Shown here: positions 1-6,189 of the stretch, in pieces
How positions within the stretch are numbered: the stretch's first letter is position 1
Layout: each line of letters starts with the position of its first letter
Notes under the pieces: model-generated
Database searches by the model: none
Told to the model about the DNA's origin: nothing
Seen by the model: the letters and a program-made list of their open reading frames with translations, nothing else
Made by a program: the position numbers and the translations under genes
Assembly: GCA_024691875.1 (NCBI GenBank)
Contig: JAILNG010000218.1
Span: forward strand, 1 to 41,406
Length of the DNA stretch: 41,406 bases
Source of the DNA: Lachnospiraceae bacterium
GTDB taxonomy: Bacteria > Bacillota > Clostridia > Lachnospirales > Lachnospiraceae
Reading direction: 5' to 3'

Positions 1-495
1 TGTTTCACGGCCAAACATTTCGATTGAGATGATAACTGTCTGCTTGTGTTCGTTGATCTGCTGAACAATACCGCTCTTGTTTTCCCAGTTACCCTCAAGG
101 ATCATTACTGTGTCGCCAACCTTGAAGTCAAGCTCGATCTCTGCGGGCTTTCCTCCCTGTGTTCTGTCAAGTCCTATGTTCTTAACCTCAGCGTCCGTAA
201 GCGGAACAGGCTTGGAACCCGGACCTACAAAGCCGGTAACACCTCTTGTGTTTCTGACAACGTACCATGTTTCATCGTTCATGTCCATGTGAACAAGTAC
301 ATAACCGGGGAACATCTTACGCTCAACCGTCTTCTTAACTCCGTCCTTAACCTCGATCGCCTTCTCTGTAGGAACGGCAACCTCAAGGATCTGATCCTCG
401 AGTCCACGATTCTGAACGGTCATTTCAAGACTTGTCTTTACCTTATTTTCATACCCGGAATAGGTATGAGCAATGTACCACTTAGCGTCTGCCAT
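1..495 (-). CDS. nusG: Transcription termination/antitermination factor NusG (3' end missing)
   Basis: NusG binds RNA polymerase and modulates pausing, Rho action and transcription-translation coupling. The visible 165 codons begin MADAKWYIAHTYSGYE, a typical NusG start. They cover the whole NGN domain, with FPGYVLV near residue 62 and a GVTGFVG motif, and then enter the KOW domain (DTVMILEGNW, SGIVQQIN). The frame is still open at base 1, so only about the last ten residues lie outside the window. The gene follows secE by 20 bases, with a GGAGGTAAC-type ribosome site before its ATG. It belongs to the rpmG-secE-nusG operon, an order common in Firmicutes. The call is secure; the terminus is unseen. 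Confidence 0.97.
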   Translation of the reverse strand, partial: MADAKWYIAHTYSGYENKVKTSLEMTVQNRGLEDQILEVAVPTEKAIEVKDGVKKTVERKMFPGYVLVHMDMNDETWYVVRNTRGVTGFVGPGSKPVPLTDAEVKNIGLDRTQGGKPAEIELDFKVGDTVMILEGNWENKSGIVQQINEHKQTVIISIEMFGRET

Positions 496-515
496 AGTTA
501 CCTCCACATTACCGA

Positions 516-731
516 TTACGCGCCAATGTTCAAGATCAGGTCGAGAAGATTCTTAACGCCCAGATCAAGCAATGCAATAATCAGGCTCAAAATAATGGTG
601 ATGACAATAACAGCAGCAGTCTCTTTGACGACGGATTCTCTGTCGGGCCAAACAATCTTCTTGAACTCAGCCTTAAGACCTTTCCACCAGCGTCTGATGC
701 GACCCTTTTCTTTAGTAGTTGCTTCTGCCAT
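516..731 (-). CDS. secE: Preprotein translocase subunit SecE
   Basis: Small essential subunit of the SecYEG channel in the cytoplasmic membrane. The product is 71 residues: a charged amphipathic N-terminal part with the conserved stretch EFKKIVWPDRESVVKET, then one transmembrane helix (AAVIVITIILSLIIALLDLG). I start it at the ATG at 731, preceded by AAAGG with about six bases of spacing. A longer in-frame reading to 761 would add ten residues that run to the end of rpmG and has no ribosome site. It lies between rpmG and nusG, as in many Firmicutes. The length suits single-helix SecE proteins. Confidence 0.95.
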   Translation of the reverse strand: MAEATTKEKGRIRRWWKGLKAEFKKIVWPDRESVVKETAAVIVITIILSLIIALLDLGVKNLLDLILNIGA

Positions 732-761
732 AGTTTTACCTTTCTGCCAAAAAGACGGCAA

Positions 762-911
762 TTATTTTGTTTCCTTGTGTAATGTGTGACGCTTGCAGAA
801 TCTGCAATACTTGTTAGTTTCCATCCTGTCCGGATGCTCTTTCTTGTCTTTTGTCATGTTGTAGTTGCGCTGCTTGCACTCTGTACATGCCAATGTGATT
901 TTAACTCGCAC
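762..911 (-). CDS. rpmG: Ribosomal protein bL33 (zinc-ribbon form)
   Basis: Large-subunit ribosomal protein of 49 residues, the usual length. The sequence starts (V/M)[16 protein letters not shown] and has two CxxC pairs (CTEC, CRFC), so it is the zinc-binding C+ form. The start is taken as GTG at 911, with a strong GGAGGTG ribosome site about six bases upstream. An in-frame ATG at 926 is itself part of that site (ATGGAGGTGG), so it is an unlikely start. This is the first gene of the rpmG-secE-nusG unit. Because zinc-free bL33 paralogues usually exist elsewhere, this copy may be favoured when zinc is plentiful; that is inference. Confidence 0.94.
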   Translation of the reverse strand: MRVKITLACTECKQRNYNMTKDKKEHPDRMETNKYCRFCKRHTLHKETK

Positions 912-943
912 GACTTCCACCTCCATATTTTCTAGTTTGTCGC

Positions 944-978
944 TTTTTGTTGAAATAGCCTATTTTTTTCAACAAAAA
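944..978 (-). repeat. AT-rich inverted repeat in the rpmG leader
   Basis: The 12-base arms TTTTTGTTGAAA (944-955) and TTTCAACAAAAA (967-978) are perfect complements around an 11-base loop. In the transcript this gives a hairpin between the promoter and the ribosome site of rpmG. The stem is almost all A/U with only two G-C pairs, so it is not a classical terminator. A role in attenuation or message stability is possible but unproven. Confidence 0.45.
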
Positions 979-1006
979 AAAATCGCTTGCTTCCATAAGC
1001 CCGTAA

Positions 1007-1035
1007 ATTCTATCACGGCTTTTCACAGAAGTCAA
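1007..1035 (-). promoter_or_regulatory. Sigma-A-type promoter for rpmG-secE-nusG
   Basis: On the minus strand TTGACT (1035-1030) and TAGAAT (1012-1007) are separated by exactly 17 bases. Transcription would start near 1000, giving a leader of about 90 bases before the GTG of rpmG. The leader contains the AT-rich hairpin listed at 944-978. The region 1036-1118 holds no gene. Confidence 0.75.
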
Positions 1036-1118
1036 GCAATTTTTTCTGATGTACCGAAACACAATCCGAGATTCCGGTTTTCAAAAGTAAATGCGTGTTT
1101 TGAACATCAATAGATTTC

Positions 1119-2825
1119 TTATATATCGAACTTACTTGTGAGGTCTCTCAAATGATAAGCGTAGTTCTTAAGTTCCTCACTTGCTCCGGCACTGTCTTCG
1201 GAAGACTTTGCGGAAGCATCAACGATCTCTGCAATTGAACTTATTCCGATAGTGAACTCTTCAAGCGAATCCGTCTGATGCTCGGAAGCCTTTGTGATCT
1301 CTTCCATGAGCTTAACGATGTTCTTTGCACCTTCGGTTACTTCATTCAATGTATCGGCAGTTCTCTTAACGACTTCATTTCCCTTTGCAACCGCTGCCTT
1401 TGTGTTCGCTGCAAGGCTGTTCGTGTTTGCTACCGCCTTAACAGTGTCTGCTGCAAGAGCACCAACCTCATTTGCAACAACACCGAAGCCTCTGCCCGCT
1501 TCACCGGCTCTTGCGGCTTCAATGGAAGCGTTAAGCGAAAGCAGGTTCGTCTGATCGGCGATCTCTTCGATCGCCTGTGTTACGGAAACGATCTCATCGG
1601 TCTGAACGATGATCTGCTTCATTGCTTCGAGAAGCTCATTCATCTCTTCATTACACTTGGCAATGGAATCCATAACCTTGTCTGTGTCCTTTGCCGCCTG
1701 TGTGGCGCTCTGAGTGTTAAGGTTGGAGGTTGCCGTGATCTCTTCAACGTTTGCGGAAAGTTCCTCGATCGTGGCAACCTGGTCTCTCGCACCGTCTGAA
1801 AGCGATCCTGCAAGACTTGCCACATCTCCGGATTTATTTGCAACCATGTCTGCCGTATCATCGATACCTTTAAGAACCTCGCCGAGAGATTCGGAAATTC
1901 CGATAAGTGCAGTCTTTACGGTAGCAAATTCTCCGCGGAAATCATGCTTAAACTCAACTTTCATGTTTCCTTGAGCCATGTTGCCGAGGATCGCGGCGAT
2001 CTCTTCGATGTAATCGCTGTAATTTGTCAGCAGTCCCAAGGTCTTTTCGATGTTTCCGGCCAAAGCACCGAATTCATCGTTCGTCTTCATCTCGGATGTA
2101 AATTCCACATCCATCTCTCCGTTTGCGATCCTTGCAACGATCTTGTTGGCATCATTGACTTCTTCGCTTAAGGACTTGGAAACTATTCCTACTATTATAA
2201 TAGCAGCTATGCAGGCAAGAACAGTCGAAGCGATAACAGCCGCACAGCCGATGGTAGTGGTCAGAGCAGCTGTTTTCTCGGCTTCTTCCACAGCAAGATT
2301 AACTGCTTCGATTCCGTTTTGAAGAGCCAGCTCATGAAGCTTAAAAGTGCTGTTCAAAGACGTCTTTGCGATCTTGATCAACGCTTCATTCCCTTCCTTG
2401 GCGTAAGGGATGAGCATGTCCAACGTGGTGTCGAAAACACCGAGTCCATAGGTGTACCCTTCTTCGAAAACGTAATTGTACAAAGCGGAATCCGGATCGA
2501 ACTTCACCTTGTTCTCTTCGATCCAGGCGATGTACTGCTCTCGCATTTCCTTCAGTTCGTTCTCTGCGTTGTGACGTGTAAGTACGTTGTCATTTGTAAG
2601 GTACATGTAGGCGTAGGCATATGCCTTGATGACATATCCTTCCGACGGCGAAATGTCAGCAACCAGATCCTTGTTTAAGGTTATGTTGTCGTAGTGTTTG
2701 CCTCCGATCTTAATACTTCTGATTACAATAGTTGTGATCGCAAATATGAGTGCTACGAACACAAGCACGCTTGCTGCAATTATCAAAAGCCTTTTCTTGA
2801 TCGGAATGTTTTTGATCTTCTGCAT
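1119..2825 (-). CDS. Methyl-accepting chemotaxis protein with tandem HAMP-like segments
   Basis: Membrane chemoreceptor that would signal through CheW/CheA to the flagellar motor. It has 568 residues: transmembrane helix 1 about 11-35, an extracellular helical sensor of about 150 residues (36-185), helix 2 about 187-216, a HAMP domain about 217-268, a second HAMP-like segment about 270-315 ([12 protein letters not shown]), then the cytoplasmic signalling rod. The invariant hairpin tip is at about 421-458 ([20 protein letters not shown], then [14 protein letters not shown]). There is no C-terminal CheR-docking pentapeptide. The ligand cannot be told from sequence. The ATG at 2825 has GAGAGGG upstream. 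The gene follows deoB by 32 bases on the same strand, so read-through from deoB is possible. Confidence 0.95.
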   Translation of the reverse strand: MQKIKNIPIKKRLLIIAASVLVFVALIFAITTIVIRSIKIGGKHYDNITLNKDLVADISPSEGYVIKAYAYAYMYLTNDNVLTRHNAENELKEMREQYIAWIEENKVKFDPDSALYNYVFEEGYTYGLGVFDTTLDMLIPYAKEGNEALIKIAKTSLNSTFKLHELALQNGIEAVNLAVEEAEKTAALTTTIGCAAVIASTVLACIAAIIIVGIVSKSLSEEVNDANKIVARIANGEMDVEFTSEMKTNDEFGALAGNIEKTLGLLTNYSDYIEEIAAILGNMAQGNMKVEFKHDFRGEFATVKTALIGISESLGEVLKGIDDTADMVANKSGDVASLAGSLSDGARDQVATIEELSANVEEITATSNLNTQSATQAAKDTDKVMDSIAKCNEEMNELLEAMKQIIVQTDEIVSVTQAIEEIADQTNLLSLNASIEAARAGEAGRGFGVVANEVGALAADTVKAVANTNSLAANTKAAVAKGNEVVKRTADTLNEVTEGAKNIVKLMEEITKASEHQTDSLEEFTIGISSIAEIVDASAKSSEDSAGASEELKNYAYHLRDLTSKFDI

Positions 2826-2857
2826 TTTAGAACCCTCTCTTATCTTCCTGACTTAGT

Positions 2858-4057
2858 CTATCTAAGTATGTCCTTGAGGTACGAAACCCCTTCGACTTTT
2901 CCTTCGACTCCCAGATAATCCAAGATAGTTGCCCCTGTATCCGCAAAAGTGCTGCGTGTTCCCAGATTAACGTCCTTTTTAAGAGGATCGCCTATTCCCA
3001 TCACTCCCACATACTCTCTGGAGTGGTCGGTGGAAGGTGTTCCGGGATCACATCCGTGATCTGCGGTAATGAAAAGAATATCATCGGGTCGTAACTTGGC
3101 TACGATTTCCGGAAGTTTTGAATCAAAATAGCTGATAGCCTTTGCGTAACCGGGCACGTCGTTTCTGTGTCCGTAGATCATGTCGGTATCAACAAGGTTA
3201 ACGAAGCAAAGTCCGTCAAAATCCAGATCCATCCATTCAAGTGTCCTCTCGATACCGTCGGGATTGTTGATGGTACGGATCATCTTTGTAACCCCGCTGC
3301 CAGCAAAGATGTCATTGATCTTACCGATAGCAAGAACGTCCTTCCCTGCTTCGGAGATGTAATTAAGGATCGTCTTTCTGGGCGGAACAAGAGAAAAGTC
3401 ATGTCTCCTGACTGTTCTCGTGTAGGGCCACTCTCCTTCAAAAGGTCTGGCGATAACACGTCCTACGCCGTATTTACCCGTGCAGAGCTCACGTGCTATC
3501 TCGCAGTATCTGTAGAGTTCCTCAACGGGAACAACCGCTTCGTGTGCAGCGATCTGGAAAACCGAGTCGGCGGAAGTGTAAACAATAAGCGCTCCTGTCT
3601 CACATGCTTCCTTACCATAGTCTTTAATAACTTCCGTTCCGGAATAAGGCTTGTTGCAAAGCACTTTGCGTCCGGTGCGCTTTGAGAACTCGTCCAAAAG
3701 CTCATCGGGAAAACCATCGGGGAAAGTGGGCATGGGTTCTTGTGAAATGAGTCCTGCCATTTCCCAGTGACCGGTGGTCGTGTCCTTACCCTTAGATGCT
3801 TCTGCCATTCTGGCCACGAAAGAAGGTTTCTTCGCAAGAGCTTTCACATCAAGATCTTTGGGAAGATTAACGCCCTTAAGATCATCTATGCCTTCAAGAT
3901 TGAAAAGTCCGTATGCCTCCGCGTTCGGAAGGTAGTAATTGGGGTCTTTCGAGCAGCTTCTGATAGTGTTGCTGCCTTCATCTCCCCAGAGATAAGCATC
4001 GGGCATTTCACCGATACCCACGCTGTCCAGTACGATCATAAATACACGTTTTGCCAT
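2858..4057 (-). CDS. deoB: Phosphopentomutase DeoB
   Basis: Interconverts (deoxy)ribose-1-phosphate and (deoxy)ribose-5-phosphate, linking nucleoside salvage to the pentose phosphate pathway. The protein is 399 residues, near the family norm. It starts MAKRVFMIVLDSVGIGEMPD, with the metal-binding Asp in VLDSVGIG. The phospho-acceptor threonine region is DTTTGHWEM, and the C-terminal metal-site motifs DHGCDPGT and TDHSREYV are present. I use the ATG at 4057. An in-frame extension to 4105 adds 16 non-family residues and lacks a ribosome site. I found no clear minus-strand promoter in the 4058-4235 gap. It is divergent from the PAP2 gene, and the chemoreceptor follows it. Confidence 0.96.
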   Translation of the reverse strand: MAKRVFMIVLDSVGIGEMPDAYLWGDEGSNTIRSCSKDPNYYLPNAEAYGLFNLEGIDDLKGVNLPKDLDVKALAKKPSFVARMAEASKGKDTTTGHWEMAGLISQEPMPTFPDGFPDELLDEFSKRTGRKVLCNKPYSGTEVIKDYGKEACETGALIVYTSADSVFQIAAHEAVVPVEELYRYCEIARELCTGKYGVGRVIARPFEGEWPYTRTVRRHDFSLVPPRKTILNYISEAGKDVLAIGKINDIFAGSGVTKMIRTINNPDGIERTLEWMDLDFDGLCFVNLVDTDMIYGHRNDVPGYAKAISYFDSKLPEIVAKLRPDDILFITADHGCDPGTPSTDHSREYVGVMGIGDPLKKDVNLGTRSTFADTGATILDYLGVEGKVEGVSYLKDILR

Positions 4058-4131
4058 AAAAAAACCTGCCTTTCTTTTTCGGAATGAATTGTGTCCGAAA
4101 GTCACATTCAGCTGTTCTGACGTCTAACCTA

Positions 4132-4160
4132 TTGAAAAACTCAAAAATGAGTGTTAAAAT
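4132..4160 (+). promoter_or_regulatory. Candidate promoter for the PAP2-like gene
   Basis: TTGAAA (4132-4137) and TAAAAT (4155-4160) on the plus strand have a 17-base spacer. This predicts a start near 4167 and a leader of about 70 bases before the ATG at 4236. The hexamers are good but the region is AT-rich, so a chance match is possible. Confidence 0.5.
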
Positions 4161-4235
4161 TACAAAGATAGATGTTTAACGCTTTACCGCATTGATAATA
4201 CAATGGTACGTTTCAAATAAATCGGAGTTAACATT

Positions 4236-4931
4236 ATGAAAAAAATATTAAATGGGGTCCGCGGTTTAATTCACAGATACCGCCATGCATGGACTCTCCT
4301 GTATGTACCGATTTACCTTTTATGGTTCATGCACTTAGAGTGTACCACATCCCCAAACCATATGCATATAATCAATTTCTCACTTGATGCAAAAATACCT
4401 TTCTGCGAGTACTTCATCATACCTTATTACATCTGGTTTGCATACATTTTCGCAGTAGGTGTCTACTTCTTTCTCACAAACCGAAGAGATTTTTACCGTT
4501 ATTGCATCTTCCTTTTCACGGGAATGACCATCAGCCTCTTCGTTTGTCAGATCTGGCCAAACGGGATCAATCTTCGCCCCGATCTGAACACTCTGGGCAG
4601 GAGTAACATTTTCATCGAGATGGTGCGAGGTCTTTATGCTGTCGACACCCCCACAAATGTCTGCCCAAGCATACATGTTCTGAACTCCATCGGAGCAACG
4701 ATAGCCATCCGAAAGAGCGATTCTCTTTCAAAAAAGATGTGGCTGCGCGTTTTAAGTGCTGTTCTCTGCGTTTCCATTTGCGCATCAACCGTTCTTTTGA
4801 AACAGCACTCCTGTTTTGACGGTATCTGCAGCATAGTCCTCAGCTTCGGGCTTTATATCCTGGCTTACAACCCCAAGTTTCTCAAGGTCGAAGCCGATGT
4901 TCGAAACGAAGAGATCTATATGCATGCTTAA
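4236..4931 (+). CDS. PAP2-family membrane phosphatase-like protein
   Basis: Integral membrane protein of 231 residues with about five to six hydrophobic segments (roughly 20-34, 60-80, 88-106, 172-187, 196-211). It carries the core of the type-2 phosphatidic acid phosphatase site: CPSIH at 143-147, matching the PSxH motif with the general-acid His, and S..LLKQHSCFD ending in His191 and Asp195, matching the third motif. Family members remove phosphate from lipid phosphates such as phosphatidate or undecaprenyl diphosphate. The exact substrate is unknown. The ATG follows GGAG. The stop codon overlaps that of the converging glycosyltransferase gene. A lipid-carrier or surface-polymer role fits that neighbour, but this is inference. 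Confidence 0.8.
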   Translation: MKKILNGVRGLIHRYRHAWTLLYVPIYLLWFMHLECTTSPNHMHIINFSLDAKIPFCEYFIIPYYIWFAYIFAVGVYFFLTNRRDFYRYCIFLFTGMTISLFVCQIWPNGINLRPDLNTLGRSNIFIEMVRGLYAVDTPTNVCPSIHVLNSIGATIAIRKSDSLSKKMWLRVLSAVLCVSICASTVLLKQHSCFDGICSIVLSFGLYILAYNPKFLKVEADVRNEEIYMHA

Positions 4932-5944
4932 TTAAATTTGAATATCTTGTTGGCTACCACGTAGCCGGCTTTAACGATCTCCTGTCCCGCGCGGCTCCTT
5001 GTTTTGCAGGCCGTGCCCAGGAAAGTGGCACTGATACGATTGTAGAGGTGCCTGTTTTTTTGCTTCAGAAAATCCCAAAGCTCATTTTTCTTGTTCTCGC
5101 TCTCCTCGTCACCCAGTTTCATAAGGAAAACAGAGGATATGGTCATCATGATACCCAGGTACTTGGTCATGTAGATCCTGAGTCTCTTGTTCTTGATCTT
5201 TGTAAGATCGTACATCTCGATCATCAGTTTGTTCACTCTTAACTGCTGATCAATGCGTTTCATCATATTTGCTTCACTGACGGACTGATCGTCTCTTCCG
5301 ATAAAGTAGCGGTAGAGATTCTCATCCAGGTAGTACATGGATTTAACATAAGGAAGCGGATAATAAACGTAAATGTTGTCGACGTAGAAGCAGTGCTCAG
5401 GGAGCTTCAGCCCGCATTCTCTCAGCATTTTTGTGCGGTAGATAACGGAATGCATGAGGATGTACTGACCTGTTTTAAAATGGCCCACCTCATCCCATGT
5501 GAAAATTCGATCCGTAGGGAATGCAGAACGGTAGTTGATCACTTTCTTTTTACTTTCTCCCACCTTTTCATATACGTAATTGCATATAAGCATATCCAAC
5601 GCGGTTCCGTCAGTAACCATCTCGCGCAATACGGCAAGAGCCTTTAAATAAGCGCTTTCCTTAAACCAGTCATCAGAATCACAGACCTTAAAATAAAGTC
5701 CTTCTGCCACCTCAAGTCCCGCATTTACAGCGCTTCCGTGTCCTCCGTTCTCTTTGTGTATCACCTTTACACAGGTGGGATACTTCTCTGCGTAAGAAAG
5801 ACCGATTTTATATGTATCATCGGATGAACCGTCATCCACTATCAAAACTTCAACATCTTCGCCGCCGGCAAGTGCAGACTCAATGGCATGAGCCATATAT
5901 GCCGCGGAATTATAGCAAGGAATTGCAATTGACAATAGTTTCAT
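4928..5944 (-). CDS. Family 2 glycosyltransferase
   Basis: Probably transfers a nucleotide-activated sugar to a surface glycan or glycolipid. It has 338 residues with a GT-A fold at the N-terminus: IPCYNSAAY at 8-16, VLIVDDGSSDDT near 33-44 (nucleotide binding) and a CDSDDW motif near 87-92 (the metal-binding DxD-like site). The C-terminal third is basic and carries no membrane helix of the processive kind, so it looks like a single-transfer enzyme. Donor and acceptor cannot be read from the sequence. The ATG at 5944 has GAGAGG upstream. Its promoter candidate is at 6001-6029. The stop codon overlaps the PAP2 gene's stop on the opposite strand. Confidence 0.92.
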   Translation of the reverse strand: MKLLSIAIPCYNSAAYMAHAIESALAGGEDVEVLIVDDGSSDDTYKIGLSYAEKYPTCVKVIHKENGGHGSAVNAGLEVAEGLYFKVCDSDDWFKESAYLKALAVLREMVTDGTALDMLICNYVYEKVGESKKKVINYRSAFPTDRIFTWDEVGHFKTGQYILMHSVIYRTKMLRECGLKLPEHCFYVDNIYVYYPLPYVKSMYYLDENLYRYFIGRDDQSVSEANMMKRIDQQLRVNKLMIEMYDLTKIKNKRLRIYMTKYLGIMMTISSVFLMKLGDEESENKKNELWDFLKQKNRHLYNRISATFLGTACKTRSRAGQEIVKAGYVVANKIFKFN

Positions 5945-6000
5945 AACTCAACCTCTCAATAACTTAATTACCGTATTTTGAATAAAAATCGTATCAGTTT

Positions 6001-6029
6001 ATTTTATCACTCTACGGATTTCTTATCAA
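6001..6029 (-). promoter_or_regulatory. Candidate promoter for the GT2 gene
   Basis: On the minus strand TTGATA (6029-6024) and TAAAAT (6006-6001) are 17 bases apart. The predicted start is near 5994, giving a leader of about 50 bases before the ATG at 5944. Confidence 0.6.
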
Positions 6030-6072
6030 GTCTTATTCTGCAAAGCAGATCCCGCCCCGTTAAAACTTTATG

Positions 6073-6101
6073 TTTATCACCTTGTGGGAATGTGATATAC
6101 T
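6073..6101 (+). promoter_or_regulatory. Possible extended -10 promoter for the 807-residue surface protein
   Basis: TGA-TATACT forms an extended -10 element (6093-6101). The hexamer 17 bases upstream is a poor -35 (TTTATC, 6073-6078). The transcript would have a leader of about 80 bases with a short CCGGA/TCCGG pairing (6107-6111 and 6130-6134). It matches no riboswitch class I know. Confidence 0.35.
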
Positions 6102-6189
6102 GAAAGCCGGATTCATCTCACAGGCTTTCTCCGGAGAAGATGGGAGTGTGAACCGTAACCCTGATTACATTTTACTCCAAAGGTTCAAT

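Noticed and set aside
46..789. 247-codon plus-strand open frame across nusG and secE
   Set aside because: It spans the antisense of two conserved genes and the gap between them. The minus-strand genes are unambiguous.
1278..1799. 173-codon plus-strand open frame opposite the chemoreceptor signalling domain
   Set aside because: It is antisense to the highly conserved MCP tip. The translation is Cys/Leu-rich, typical of reversed coding.
2851..2867. Palindrome ACTTAG-TCTAT-CTAAGT at the deoB stop as a terminator
   Set aside because: The stem is only six base pairs, AT-rich, and has no U-run on either strand. Read-through into the chemoreceptor gene seems as likely.
6070..6189. N-terminal extension of the 807-residue protein
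   Set aside because: The ATG at 6070 lies upstream of the likely promoter. The extra 40 residues would precede a membrane anchor and have no ribosome site, and the ATG at 6190 has AAAGG.
6102..6189. Possible riboswitch in the leader of the 807-residue protein gene
   Set aside because: The short inverted repeats (GAAAGCC/GGCTTTC and CCGGA/TCCGG) do not fit c-di-GMP, cobalamin, TPP, SAM, glycine or purine consensus elements, and the first repeat would lie partly upstream of the transcript start.
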